Source: Azospirillum sp. SYSU D00513 (lineage in GTDB: Bacteria; Pseudomonadota; Alphaproteobacteria; Azospirillales; Azospirillaceae). From it: a DNA stretch of 64,000 bases. A model generated the notes under the pieces. The model saw only the letters and a program-made list of their open reading frames with translations, ran no database searches and had not been told where the DNA came from. The first letter of the stretch is position 1, and each line of letters begins with the position of its first letter. Location of the stretch: the NCBI RefSeq assembly GCF_017356015.1, contig NZ_JAFIQV010000039.1, forward strand, positions 1-64,000, given 5' to 3'. The position numbers and the translations under genes are program-made. Below, in pieces: positions 49,004 through 57,597 of the stretch.

Positions 49004-51301
49004 GTGGTTTTCAGACGCTTTCCGTTCCTCGCACTCCTGCTGTCGCTCGCCCTCTCGTTCCTCGCGCTCCCGAATGGCGCCGGAGCCCAGGCGCCGGCCA
49101 CCACGCCGCAAGCTGCCGCGGCACCGGCTTCCGCGCCCGGAACACCGGCCGCCGACCCCCGGGCCAGCCTGGAGGCGGTGGACCGCGTCCTGTCCCTCCT
49201 GAAGGACGCGCAGAGCCGGGACGGCTTCGTCGCCGGGCTGGAACAGCTCCGCGCGAGCCTCGCCGCTCAAGCTGGCTCCGGACAGGCCGGCACCCAGGGC
49301 ACCGGCGCGTCGGGGACGGCGCCGGCCGGCGAGGCGGCGGAGGACGCGGAGAACAGCGGCCTGCTGGGCGCCATCAGCACCGGCCTTGCCACCGCCGGCC
49401 AGGACCTGCCCGGCGTGGCGCTGGGCGACACGCTGGACGGCGCCTCAGTACAGCTCCGGACGCGGCTGGAGCGCGGGGTGGAGAGCGGCGCGCTGGAGCG
49501 TTTCGCCGTCTGGGCCGGGTCGGCCTGGGCGCTGGCTCTGGCCGCCTGGGGGCTGTCGCGCGCGCTGATCCGCCGACGGCGCGGCCGCTGGCTGCCGCCG
49601 CCCAAGAACCACCAGCTCCTGCGCAGCGTGCTGGTGAACTTCGCCTGGTCGGTCCTGCCGGTCGCGGCAGCCGTGGCGGTGCTCGCCGTCTGGCCGGTGC
49701 TGTCCGTCCAAAGCCCGGCGCAGACCCGCATCATGTTCATGGTGGCGGCCCCGGTGGTCTGGGCGGCGCTGGTCCGGGAGATCGTGAACCACGGTCTGAT
49801 GCTGACCGGCCCCACGCGCGGCTGGCGGCTCGTCGCCTACAGCCAGCGCCGGGTCGTGCCGCTGATCGCCACCATCGCCGGCGCGGCCATCATCAGCGGC
49901 GTCCTCAAGGACCCGGTGACGCGCATCACCATCGGCTACGCCACGGCGGACGTGCTGTCCCTGCTGCTCGACCTGACCATCGGCGGGCTGGCGATCTGGT
50001 TCATCGTCCGGCACCGCCGCGCCGTCCGCCACCTGATGGTCCGGCGGCACGGCAGCACCCCGGCGGCGAACGAGCCCCTGCACCGGCGCGTCCTGGCCCG
50101 GCTCGCCGCGCGCTGGCACGTGCTTGGCTTCCTGTTCGTCGGCGGCAACCTGCTGGCGCGGATGCTCCGGCTCGGCGGCGGCTGGTCGATCCTGTCGGCG
50201 ATGGCCGCCATCTTCGTCGTCATCCTCGGGCTGGCCGTCGCGCTGACGCTCGACCGCTACCTGCTGAACGTCCAGACGCGGCTCGACGCCCGGCGCCATG
50301 GCAGCCGGCACCGGTTCGGCGCGCGGATGGTCCACACCTTGCGCGTCTACGCCCAGGCCTTCTTCACCCTGGCGATCGTCTTCGGTTGCCTGCGGATCTG
50401 GGGCATCGACCTGATCGGCTGGTTCTCCACGGACCTGGGCTGGCGCATCGCCACGCCGATCCTGTCGATGGCCGCCGTGCTTACCGCCGGCTGGCTGCTC
50501 TGGATCACGGTGGACAGCGTCATCGAGCACGCGCTGACCCCCGTGGACAGCCGTGGCCGGCCCCGGCCGCTCAGCAACCGGGTGCGCACGCTGCTGCCGC
50601 TGCTGCGCAACGTCGCCTTCGTGGTGCTGTGCGTGCTGACGGTGATCGCCGTGCTCGCCAACCTCGGCCTCAACGTGGCGCCGCTGCTGGCCGGCGCCGG
50701 CGTGGTCGGGCTCGCGGTCGGCTTCGGGTCCCAGCAGCTCGTCCAGGACCTGATCACCGGGCTGTTCATCCTGTTCGAGGACACCATCTCCGTCGGCGAC
50801 GTGATCGACACCGGCGACCGCGCCGGCACGGTGGAGAGCATCACCATCCGCACCGTCCGCGTGCGCGACGGCGAGGGCGCCTTGCACACCATCCCCTTCA
50901 GCCAGATCAAGGCGCTGAAGAACCGCTCGCGTGACTACGGCGTCTTCATGGTGAAGGTGCCGGTCGATTACGGGGCCGACCCCGACCAAGTCATGGCGAC
51001 GATGAGGGAGGTGGGCGCGGAGCTTCAGGCCGACCCGGCCTTCGCCATCAACATGCTGGCGCCGCTGGACATCTGGGGCGTGGACCAGTTCGCCCCGGAG
51101 GGCGTCGTCATCATGGGCGCCTTGCGCACCCGCCCGCTCCAGCAATGGGGCGTCGGGCGCGAGTACAACCGCCGTCTCAAGCGCCGCTTCGACGAGCTGG
51201 GCATCTCCCTCCAGATCCCGCGCATGGCCCTGGTCAATGAGGCCGTCCAGGACAACAGCCTCCCGCCCCGCCCGCAGGGCAGCCCGGCCGCCGCCGAATA
51301 G
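49004..51301 (+). CDS. Large MscS-type mechanosensitive channel
   Basis: About 765 residues from GTG 49004 after AAGGGG. A signal peptide (FLALLLSLALSFLALPNGAGA) and an Ala/Gly-rich periplasmic region (to about 150) precede around ten hydrophobic segments. The MscS pore helix and beta domain are clear: GLAVGFGSQQLVQDLITGLFI, FEDTISVGDVI, and the HTIPFSQIKALKNRSRDYG block. It would open under hypoosmotic shock. The length and periplasmic extension place it with MscK/YbdG-like proteins rather than the short MscS. Confidence 0.9.
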   Translation: MVFRRFPFLALLLSLALSFLALPNGAGAQAPATTPQAAAAPASAPGTPAADPRASLEAVDRVLSLLKDAQSRDGFVAGLEQLRASLAAQAGSGQAGTQGTGASGTAPAGEAAEDAENSGLLGAISTGLATAGQDLPGVALGDTLDGASVQLRTRLERGVESGALERFAVWAGSAWALALAAWGLSRALIRRRRGRWLPPPKNHQLLRSVLVNFAWSVLPVAAAVAVLAVWPVLSVQSPAQTRIMFMVAAPVVWAALVREIVNHGLMLTGPTRGWRLVAYSQRRVVPLIATIAGAAIISGVLKDPVTRITIGYATADVLSLLLDLTIGGLAIWFIVRHRRAVRHLMVRRHGSTPAANEPLHRRVLARLAARWHVLGFLFVGGNLLARMLRLGGGWSILSAMAAIFVVILGLAVALTLDRYLLNVQTRLDARRHGSRHRFGARMVHTLRVYAQAFFTLAIVFGCLRIWGIDLIGWFSTDLGWRIATPILSMAAVLTAGWLLWITVDSVIEHALTPVDSRGRPRPLSNRVRTLLPLLRNVAFVVLCVLTVIAVLANLGLNVAPLLAGAGVVGLAVGFGSQQLVQDLITGLFILFEDTISVGDVIDTGDRAGTVESITIRTVRVRDGEGALHTIPFSQIKALKNRSRDYGVFMVKVPVDYGADPDQVMATMREVGAELQADPAFAINMLAPLDIWGVDQFAPEGVVIMGALRTRPLQQWGVGREYNRRLKRRFDELGISLQIPRMALVNEAVQDNSLPPRPQGSPAAAE

Positions 51302-51311
51302 GGGCGCCCGC

Positions 51312-51770
51312 TCAGAACGGTTTGACGACGACGAGAATGGCGATCACCAGAAGCGATGCGACGATCCCGGCGGGTGCCAAGCGCAGGATCGCGGGCGGGG
51401 ACGTTCCGTCGGCGCGCGCCAGCCGACGCAGCGTGCCGGAAAGCATGCCGTGCAGGGCCGACAGCAGGACGACCAGGGCCAGCTTCGCCATCAGCCAGGT
51501 CGCGGTGAACCAGCCGCCCTGGAGCGCCAGCGTCAGCCCGAGCGCCCAGGCGAGCAGCATCGCCGGGGAGGTCACCCGGCGGTCCCAGCGCCGCACGGCG
51601 TTCAGGGTCGCGGACGGGACAGCCGTTTCGCCCCCGGCTTTCGATCCGGCCGCCGCGAACGTCACGGCGGTGATCGTCACGGCGGTGATCGTCAGCGCGG
51701 CGGCCAGCATTCCGCCGGCCCAGGTGGCGACGGCGGCGATGTGGAGCGCCTTCAGCCAGAGATAGTCCAT
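51312..51770 (-). CDS. CopD/HemJ-like membrane protein
   Basis: A 152-residue protein with four hydrophobic helices. The N-terminal MDYLWLKALHIAAVATWAGGM, with a conserved helix-1 histidine, matches the opening of CopD-domain and HemJ-type proteins, which bind haem or copper through membrane histidines. The helix-1 extension contains TITAVTITAV, encoded by two exact 15-bp repeats (51661-51690). Role cannot be fixed. It converges with the MscS gene, 10 bp apart. Confidence 0.7.
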   Translation of the reverse strand: MDYLWLKALHIAAVATWAGGMLAAALTITAVTITAVTFAAAGSKAGGETAVPSATLNAVRRWDRRVTSPAMLLAWALGLTLALQGGWFTATWLMAKLALVVLLSALHGMLSGTLRRLARADGTSPPAILRLAPAGIVASLLVIAILVVVKPF

Positions 51771-51858
51771 TCTTCGCCTCTCACGCGACTTTCATGAAGT
51801 CCTGACCTGTGGTCGGGACTTCCGCGCCATGGGGCGCGGGGCCGCAGTCGCGGCCCTG

Positions 51859-51895
51859 TACCGGGTTCGGAGGTCGGAATTTTCCGAACCCGGTA
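51859..51895 (-). terminator. Hairpin directly after the DUF3817 gene
   Basis: A 13-bp perfect stem (TACCGGGTTCGGA at 51859-51871, complement 51883-51895) abuts the stop codon and should end the ArsR-led operon. Confidence 0.7.
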
Positions 51896-52231
51896 TCACA
51901 CGGCCGGGGCCAGCGCCGCCTGCCGCCGCGCCAGGGCGCGCTCGTTCAGGAAGGCGCCGAACGGAATGAAGGCCGCCATGACCATGCGGACCGTCTCGCC
52001 GCGCGACCAGCCGCCGCCGGAAACGGTCTGGATCAGCATCCAGACGTAAAGGACGAAGGCCAGCCCATGGACCGGCCCCATGATCCTCGTGGCGATGGGC
52101 CAACCCGCCAGATGCTTCAGCGGCACGGCGACGAAGACGAGAAGCAGAAGGGTGCAGCCCTCCAGCAGGGAGACCATCCGCATCCGGCGCAGCTGGCGCC
52201 GCTCCTCGGCGATGTCCTGCGGCGTCATCAT
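51896..52231 (-). CDS. DUF3817 membrane protein
   Basis: A 111-residue protein with three hydrophobic segments (SLLEGCTLLLLVFVAVPLKH, GPVHGLAFVLYVWMLIQ, VMAAFIPFGAFLNE). The LEG-x-T-L and P-x-K-(H/Y)-L motif with the GPVHG motif defines the DUF3817 family, of unknown function. Its ATG overlaps the stop of the preceding gene (GGATGATG), indicating coupling in the ArsR-led operon. Confidence 0.85.
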   Translation of the reverse strand: MMTPQDIAEERRQLRRMRMVSLLEGCTLLLLVFVAVPLKHLAGWPIATRIMGPVHGLAFVLYVWMLIQTVSGGGWSRGETVRMVMAAFIPFGAFLNERALARRQAALAPAV

Positions 52232-52491
52232 CCGACGTCCTTCAGGACCTTCTCGACGGTCGTCAGACGAGCGTTGATGGTGGCGACATTGCCCTGCAGC
52301 GAGGACAGGGCCGCCGCACTCTCGGCCTGCGCCGTGACCGCCTTCTCCGCGAGATCCCGGTAGGCAGTCTCGCTCGTGATCCGAAGCCGCGCCTGATGGG
52401 CGGCGGAGAAATATTTCATGGCGAAGACCAAGAGAACGGTCACGAGCACGAGGATCGTGATGAGCAGGAAGATGGTGGCCCTGTCGGCCAT
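52228..52491 (-). CDS. Small membrane-anchored coiled-coil protein
   Basis: An 87-residue protein: one N-terminal membrane helix (TIFLLITILVLVTVLLVFAMKY) followed by a helical, probably coiled-coil cytoplasmic tail with TINARLTTVEKVLKDVG at its end. No named family. It lies between the ArsR regulator and the DUF3817 gene with 12-bp and overlapping junctions, so the three are co-expressed. Confidence 0.75.
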   Translation of the reverse strand: MADRATIFLLITILVLVTVLLVFAMKYFSAAHQARLRITSETAYRDLAEKAVTAQAESAAALSSLQGNVATINARLTTVEKVLKDVG

Positions 52492-52503
52492 GGCGGTCCC
52501 CTT

Positions 52504-52830
52504 TCACTCTTCGGATTTTGCGGGCGGGTCGCTCAGCGATTGAGCCGCCTCGGCGATCGCCTGCGGCGTCAGGGCGATGTCGAAGGATGCGACCTCGAAA
52601 TAGTTGAGCGCCTTGCCGTCGCTCGACAGCTCGAGGCGGCTGGTCACGAGCCCGGCCTCCTCCAGCTTGCGCAGGTGAAGGTGGAGAAGCGGGCGGCTGA
52701 TGCCGATCTCGCGCGCGAGCTGGCTGACATATGTCCGCCCCTTGAAGGTCAGCGCGGCGACGATCCGCAACCGTTGCGGATTGGCGAGCGCCGACATCAT
52801 CGCCAGCAAACGGTCGCCCTCGCTCTGCAC
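52504..52830 (-). CDS. ArsR-family transcriptional regulator
   Basis: About 108 residues, a single winged-helix domain: LANPQRLRIVAALTFKGRTY, recognition helix ISRPLLHLHLRKLEEAGLV, then the wing LELSSDGKALNYFEV. No cysteine metal-binding motif is present, so it is not a typical arsenic/cadmium sensor. GTG 52830 is better spaced from the AGGAGAG site than GTG 52836. First gene of the operon with two small membrane proteins; the inverted repeat just upstream is its likely operator. Confidence 0.85.
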   Translation of the reverse strand: MQSEGDRLLAMMSALANPQRLRIVAALTFKGRTYVSQLAREIGISRPLLHLHLRKLEEAGLVTSRLELSSDGKALNYFEVASFDIALTPQAIAEAAQSLSDPPAKSEE

Positions 52831-52840
52831 TCCCACTCTC

Positions 52841-52874
52841 CTTTTACGTGTCAGAATTTTCTTACATGTGAAAG
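52841..52874. promoter_or_regulatory. Inverted repeat, candidate ArsR operator
   Basis: CTTTTACGTGT (52841-52851) and the inverse of ACATGTGAAAG (52864-52874) match at 9 of 11 positions around a 12-bp AT-rich centre, just upstream of the ArsR gene. Confidence 0.5.
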
Positions 52875-52987
52875 GAGGGCTTTGTCAACCGGACCAGAAT
52901 CCGGTCGCGGGCCGTTCGTGGCGCGTGGTGTTGGAACGGCAGCCTTTCGGAACTCGGCCGATGATGGCCCGGCCGCCGGATGGGGCC

Positions 52988-54355
52988 TCAGCGGGGAAGC
53001 GTGACCGTGACCCGCAAACCGCCCTCCGCCCTGTTCTCCAGCGCGACGTCGCCGCCATGGCCGCGCAGGACGGTGCGGGCGGTGGAAAGGCCGAGCCCCA
53101 CCCCGCCGGTGTCGCGGGAGCGGGAGCGCTCCAGACGGTAGAAGGGGGCGAAGACCTTCTCGAACTCCTCCTCCGGGATGCCCGGCCCCTCGTCCTCGAT
53201 CACCACGCGGATCTGGCCCTCCTCCGGCAGGAGGCGCACGGCGCATCCGCCGCCATAGGCGATGGCATTGTCCATCAGGTTGGCGAAGGCGCGGCGCAGG
53301 GCGACCGGACGGCCGTCGATGGTGGCATGCGCCGGCCCCTCGTAGGCGGCCTCGTGCCCGGCGTCCACCCGGTCCTCGCAGAGGCTCTGGAGCAGGTCGG
53401 CGAGGTCGAGCGGCCCGCGCGGCTCGCGCTTGGCGTCGTCGCGGGCGAAGGCCAGCGTCGCGGTGACCATCGCCTCCATCTCGTCGAGGTCGGAGAGCAT
53501 CTTGCGCTGCATCTCCGGATCCTCGACCAGCTCGGCGCGCAGCCGCAGCCGGGTCAGCGGCGTGCGCAGGTCGTGGCTGATGGCGGCCATCATCTGGGTG
53601 CGGTCGGCGACGAAGCGCGCCAGCCGCCCCTGCATGCGGTTGAAGGCGCGGATCGCCACGCGCAGCTCGCGCGGGCCGGATTCCGGCAGGGGCGGCGCCT
53701 CCGGGTCAACGCCCAGCCGCTCCGCCGCCGTGGCGAAACCCGCCAGCGGGGCCGTCAGGCGGCGCGCCGCCCAGACCGACAGCAGCAGGATCACCAGCAG
53801 GACCGCACCCATCCACAGCGCGAAGCGCATCAGCCGGAACGGCCCCTCCAGCGGGTCCCCGCCGGTGAAGCTCAGCCAGCTTCCGTCGGCGAGGCGGACC
53901 GAGAGGCGGACATTCTCGTTCCAGCGCGGGCGCTCGGGCTCCACCGCGATCGGCGGCGGCACGGGATCGCGCCGCACCTCCACCACCACAGGGCGGGCCG
54001 GGTCGTTGAGGGCGTCGCGCAGGCGCCGGGCCATCATGTCGAAGGGGAAGCCCTCCTTCACGGCGCCGAAGCGGGACCGCTTCTCCGACCATTCCACGCG
54101 CAGGAAGGGGTCGTCGATGGCGCCGACCAGCCGCTGCCGGCCGGGGGCGGGCGTGCTCTCCACGAGCTGGACGATGGCGGTGATGCGCTGGAGCAGCACG
54201 CGCGGACCGTGCGGCGACGGCCCGTCGTTGCGGTCGGTGATGTAGACGGCCGCGCTGATCGCCTGCGTCAGCAGCAGGGCCAGCACCACCGTGAGCGCCA
54301 TCCGCGCCGCGATGCTGTCGGGGATCCAGCGGCGCATCATGACCAGGGCTTTCAT
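52988..54355 (-). CDS. EnvZ-like sensor histidine kinase
   Basis: A 455-residue kinase: transmembrane helix (MALTVVLALLLTQAISAAVYI), periplasmic domain of about 150 residues, second helix (ALWMGAVLLVILLLSVWAA), HAMP, HisKA with the acceptor in AISHDLRTPLTRLRLRAE, and HATPase (NLMDNAIAYGGG, EDEGPGIPEEE, GGVGLGLSTART). It resembles the kinase at 18096-19565 closely in the HisKA region (HDLRTPxTRLRLRAE), so the two systems are paralogous. Partner regulator is encoded 40 bp upstream. Likely senses envelope conditions, given the neighbouring Spy-like gene. Confidence 0.9.
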   Translation of the reverse strand: MKALVMMRRWIPDSIAARMALTVVLALLLTQAISAAVYITDRNDGPSPHGPRVLLQRITAIVQLVESTPAPGRQRLVGAIDDPFLRVEWSEKRSRFGAVKEGFPFDMMARRLRDALNDPARPVVVEVRRDPVPPPIAVEPERPRWNENVRLSVRLADGSWLSFTGGDPLEGPFRLMRFALWMGAVLLVILLLSVWAARRLTAPLAGFATAAERLGVDPEAPPLPESGPRELRVAIRAFNRMQGRLARFVADRTQMMAAISHDLRTPLTRLRLRAELVEDPEMQRKMLSDLDEMEAMVTATLAFARDDAKREPRGPLDLADLLQSLCEDRVDAGHEAAYEGPAHATIDGRPVALRRAFANLMDNAIAYGGGCAVRLLPEEGQIRVVIEDEGPGIPEEEFEKVFAPFYRLERSRSRDTGGVGLGLSTARTVLRGHGGDVALENRAEGGLRVTVTLPR

Positions 54356-54395
54356 CGGATGGCTTTCAGGGGGGCGCTTTCAGGGGAGACCGCTT

Positions 54396-55127
54396 TCAGG
54401 AGCCGGCCGTGACCGCCGGCGTGAAGAGATAGCCCCCGCCGCGCACGGTCTTGATCAGCGCCGGGTCGGCGGGGTCGGGCTCGATCTTGCGGCGCAGGCG
54501 GCTGACCTGGACGTCCACCGAGCGGTCGAAGGGCACCGCCGAGCGCCCACGCGCGAGGTCGAGCAGCTGGTCGCGGTTCAGCACCCGCTGCGGATGCTCG
54601 GCGAAGGCGACCAGCAGGTCGTATTCGCCGGCCGAGAGCTGCACCAGCGCCCCGTCGGGGGAGCGCAGCTCCCGCTTGGCGAGGTCGAGGCTCCAGCCCT
54701 CGAAGCGCAGCACCTTGCCGGGGGCGGCACCCACGGCCGGCGCCGGCCCCGACGCCCGGCGCAGCACCGCCTTGATGCGGGCCAGCAGCTCGCGCGGGCT
54801 GAAGGGTTTGGCGAGGTAGTCGTCGGCGCCCATCTCCAGCCCGACGATGCGGTCGGTCTCCTCCCCCATCGCGGTCAGCATGATGACGGGGGTCTGCGCC
54901 GTGTCGGGTGCGGCCCGCAGCCGCCGGCAGAGCGACAGCCCGTCCTCCCCCGGCAGCATGAGGTCCAGCACGATCAGGTCCATGCGCGCCGTCTCCAGCG
55001 CGCGCATCATCTCCGCCCCGTCCTTCACGCCGGTCACGCGGAAGCCGTGGCGCGTCAGGAACTGCGCGACGAGGGTGCGGATTTCACGGTCGTCGTCCAC
55101 GACCAGCAGATGCGGTGTCCGTTCCAT
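54396..55127 (-). CDS. OmpR-family response regulator
   Basis: A 243-residue regulator from ATG 55127 (MERTPHLLVVDDDREIRTLV). Receiver residues: DDD, LIVLDLMLPGEDG, MLTAMGEE and LAKPFSPRELL. The winged helix ends SVDVQVSRLRRKIE and TVRGGGYLF. It is strongly similar to the regulator at 19555-20322. It diverges from a Spy/CpxP-like gene; the shared intergenic region has two pairs of GTAAC half-sites, so autoregulation and control of the periplasmic protein are likely. Confidence 0.92.
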   Translation of the reverse strand: MERTPHLLVVDDDREIRTLVAQFLTRHGFRVTGVKDGAEMMRALETARMDLIVLDLMLPGEDGLSLCRRLRAAPDTAQTPVIMLTAMGEETDRIVGLEMGADDYLAKPFSPRELLARIKAVLRRASGPAPAVGAAPGKVLRFEGWSLDLAKRELRSPDGALVQLSAGEYDLLVAFAEHPQRVLNRDQLLDLARGRSAVPFDRSVDVQVSRLRRKIEPDPADPALIKTVRGGGYLFTPAVTAGS

Positions 55128-55172
55128 GGGTCCCAGTTTCGAACGCGCGCGCGCGAGGGGGAAGGGGAAACG

Positions 55173-55295
55173 TGTAACGCAGGGTAACGGAAACCGGCCC
55201 GTTCCGGCCCCCGGCACCCGCCCGCCGCGCCGAACCCGTTGCTCCGCCTTCCGTTCCGGCGGGGGGCGGGTGACAGGCCGTTACACACTGTTACC
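55173..55295. promoter_or_regulatory. Two pairs of GTAAC half-sites between regulator and spy-like genes
   Basis: GTAAC at 55174 and 55184 on the plus strand, near the regulator start, and GTTAC at 55280 and 55290 (GTAAC on the minus strand), nearer the spy-like gene, each pair 10 bp apart. GTTACCAA at 55290-55297 repeats the word found in both sugar operators. The remainder of the 293-bp region contains no gene. Confidence 0.55.
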
Positions 55296-55420
55296 AAGGG
55301 ACGGGTTCGCGGACATCAACCCGCAAAGTCGGCGGCCCATTGTCTGGTCATCGGGAACGGAGCGACGGTCTCCGGCATCCCGGCCCGAACACCAAGCTTC
55401 ATGCTTCAAGGAGAGTTCTC

Positions 55421-56014
55421 ATGAAACGCACCCTGCTGACCACCGCCGCGCTCGCCCTCGGCCTCGGCCTCGCCGTGCCGGTGTTCGCCCAGCCGGGTCC
55501 GGGCAACGAGGGCGGCCCCGGCCGCCATCACGCCGCCCGCATGTGCGAGGACCAGGACGCCCGCCTTGCCGGCATGCTGGCCTTCGCCGAGACGAAGCTG
55601 AAGATCACCGAGCAGCAGCGCGCCGCCTGGACCGGCTTCGCCGACGCCGTCAAGAGCAGCCAGCAGCCGATGAAGGACCTCTGCGCCGCCCGCAAGGACC
55701 AGCCGCGCGACGCGGCCCTGCCCCAGCGGCTGGAGCGGATGGAAGCGATGATGTCGGCCCGCCTCCAGCAGCTCCAGAAGGTGCGTCCGGCGCTCGACAC
55801 GCTCTACGCCCAGCTCACCCCGGACCAGCAGAAGACGGCCGACGGGCTGATGCGCCAGGCGATGCGCCACGGCGGCGGCTTCGGCGGGCATGGCGGCCAT
55901 CATGGGATGCGCCACGGCGGCCGCGACGGCGACCACCACGGCGGCGGCATGCGCCACGAGCGTGGCGGCGAGAAGCCGGCGGGTGAAAAGCCGGCTGGCC
56001 AGCAGCCGGGCTGA
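55421..56014 (+). CDS. Spy/CpxP-family periplasmic protein, His-rich C-terminus
   Basis: A 197-residue protein from ATG 55421 after AAGGAGAG. Signal peptide MKRTLLTTAALALGLGLAVP with cleavage after FAQ. The two LTxxQ-type motifs are KITEQQRAAW and LTPDQQKTA. The last 60 residues are rich in His, Gly and Met (GGHGGHHGMRHGG) and could bind metal. Spy/CpxP proteins act as periplasmic chaperones or restrain a sensor kinase. The divergent two-component system is the probable regulator. A strong terminator follows. Confidence 0.85.
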   Translation: MKRTLLTTAALALGLGLAVPVFAQPGPGNEGGPGRHHAARMCEDQDARLAGMLAFAETKLKITEQQRAAWTGFADAVKSSQQPMKDLCAARKDQPRDAALPQRLERMEAMMSARLQQLQKVRPALDTLYAQLTPDQQKTADGLMRQAMRHGGGFGGHGGHHGMRHGGRDGDHHGGGMRHERGGEKPAGEKPAGQQPG

Positions 56015-56067
56015 CGCCCTTCGCGGCGGCCCGCTCCCCCGCACATCCCCTGGGCCGCCGTGAAAGC

Positions 56068-56100
56068 GGGCCGCCGGTTTCCCCACCGGCGGCCCTTTTT
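56068..56100 (+). terminator. Rho-independent terminator after spy-like gene
   Basis: An 11-bp perfect stem (GGGCCGCCGGT at 56068-56078, complement at 56085-56095), six-base loop and a TTTTT run at 56096-56100. Confidence 0.9.
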
Positions 56101-56117
56101 CCGTCCAGATGCGCCCT

Positions 56118-57137
56118 TTACGCGCCCGGAACGCCCTTCGAGGTCGAATACTCGAAGTGCAGCGCCTCGCCCGGATAGACCAGCGGGTGGATGGCGTGGG
56201 CCGCCTGCGCCGCCTCGGCGAAGCCGCAGAGGATCAGCTTCAGCTTGCCGGGATACGTCGCGATGTCGCCGATGGCGTAAACGCCCGGCGCGCTGGTGGC
56301 GCAGCCGGGGAGCGACACGCCGATGTGGCTGCGCTCCAGGTTCAGCCCCCAGGACGCGATGGGGCCGAGGTCCATCGACAGGCCGAAGAAGGCCAGCAGC
56401 GCGTCGGCCGGCAGGGCCTTCTCCTCCCCGTCCAGCGTCGCCACGCGCACGGCGGTGAGCTGCCCGTCAGCGCCGTCCAGCCCGGAGAGCTGGTAGGGAA
56501 CCACCATCTCCACCCGCCCGTCGCGCACCAGCGCCTCCATCCGGGCGACGCTTTCCGGCGCCGCGCGGAACTTCGGCCGGCGGTGGATGACGTAGACCTT
56601 CTCCGCGATGTCGGCCAGCGACAGGGTCCAGTCCACGGCGGAATCGCCGCCGCCCGCGATCACCACCCGCTTGCCCGCGAAGTCCTGGCGGCGGCGGACC
56701 ATGTAATGGACCGACTTGCCCTCGAACGCCTCCAGCCCTTCCAGCGGCGGGCGGTTCGGGCCGAAGGCGCCGGCACCCGCCGCGATGACAACGGCCTGCG
56801 CGTCGATCCGCGTCCCGATGCTGGTCTCGACCAGCCAGCGCCCCTCGTCGGTGCGGGTCAGCTTCTCGACCTGCTGGCCCAGATGGTAGGTCGGCGCGAA
56901 GGGGGCCGCCTGCTCGGCCAACTTGTCGATGAGGTCGGCGGCCTCGATGCCGGGATGGGCGGGAATGTCGTAGATCGGCTTTTCCGGGTAGAGCGCCGTG
57001 CACTGCCCGCCCACCATGTCCAGCGCGTCCACCACGTGGCAGCGCATCTTCAGCATGCCGCATTCGAACACGGCGAACAGGCCCACGGGGCCGGCGCCGA
57101 TGATGACGACATCGGTGCGAAGGGGAGCTTGCGACAT
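56118..57137 (-). CDS. Ferredoxin/flavodoxin-NADP+ reductase, thioredoxin-reductase type
   Basis: A 339-residue flavoprotein of the FNR2 type. FAD motif VVIIGAGPVGLFAVFECG, NADPH motif VVIAGGGDSAVDWTLSLA and HRRPKFRAAP, and the C-terminal GVYAIGDIATYPGKLKLI. The redox CxxC of thioredoxin reductases is absent; the conserved GGQCTALYPEKPIYDIPA is typical of FNR2. The start at 57137 gives the usual length. It would supply reduced ferredoxin or flavodoxin to redox enzymes. Converges with the spy-like gene after the terminator. Confidence 0.88.
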   Translation of the reverse strand: MSQAPLRTDVVIIGAGPVGLFAVFECGMLKMRCHVVDALDMVGGQCTALYPEKPIYDIPAHPGIEAADLIDKLAEQAAPFAPTYHLGQQVEKLTRTDEGRWLVETSIGTRIDAQAVVIAAGAGAFGPNRPPLEGLEAFEGKSVHYMVRRRQDFAGKRVVIAGGGDSAVDWTLSLADIAEKVYVIHRRPKFRAAPESVARMEALVRDGRVEMVVPYQLSGLDGADGQLTAVRVATLDGEEKALPADALLAFFGLSMDLGPIASWGLNLERSHIGVSLPGCATSAPGVYAIGDIATYPGKLKLILCGFAEAAQAAHAIHPLVYPGEALHFEYSTSKGVPGA

Positions 57138-57597
57138 GGGCGCGATACCTTGTCTGATGGGTGGGGGCTGATGGAATGGGCCGAAAGGACGAAAAACGGC
57201 CCTTCCATGTCCGGTTTCACGGCGCGGGTCAACCCTGTTGGGCGTGATGCCGCTCGCCATCTCCTCTCCCCGGCGGGGAGGAGATGCGAACTTCTTGCGA
57301 TGCAACATCGTCGGGAGAAAACAACCACTTAACCGTCATCCCCGCGAAAGCGGGGATCCAGGGTTCCCCAAAACAGCACGCAGTGGGGACTTCTGGATCC
57401 CCGCTTTCGCGGGGATGACGGAAAAATTCATTTCTTTGCAGGCACTTGCTGCCGCGCGATAGGTCCGCACGCCGCAGCCCGGGAAGGCAGAGCTTTCGTG
57501 CGCGTCCGATGCTCCGCCGCATCTCCCCGTGACTTGCACGGGATGGTCGCCATTCCGGCTTGCGGGGGCGGGGGCGGGTCGGCCACAATCCCGCGCC
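57138..57597. other. 460-bp spacer upstream of tsaE
   Basis: It contains the promoter side of the reductase gene, the paired palindromic repeat at 57333-57421 and the region before tsaE. No gene is supported. Confidence 0.5.
57333..57421. repeat. Paired palindromic repeat element, copy 2
   Basis: Two 29-bp arms (57333-57361 and 57393-57421) are perfect inverted repeats of each other, each built around CCCCGCGAAAGCGGGG, with a 31-bp loop. The arms match those of the copy at 11476-11561, while the loops differ. Confidence 0.8.
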
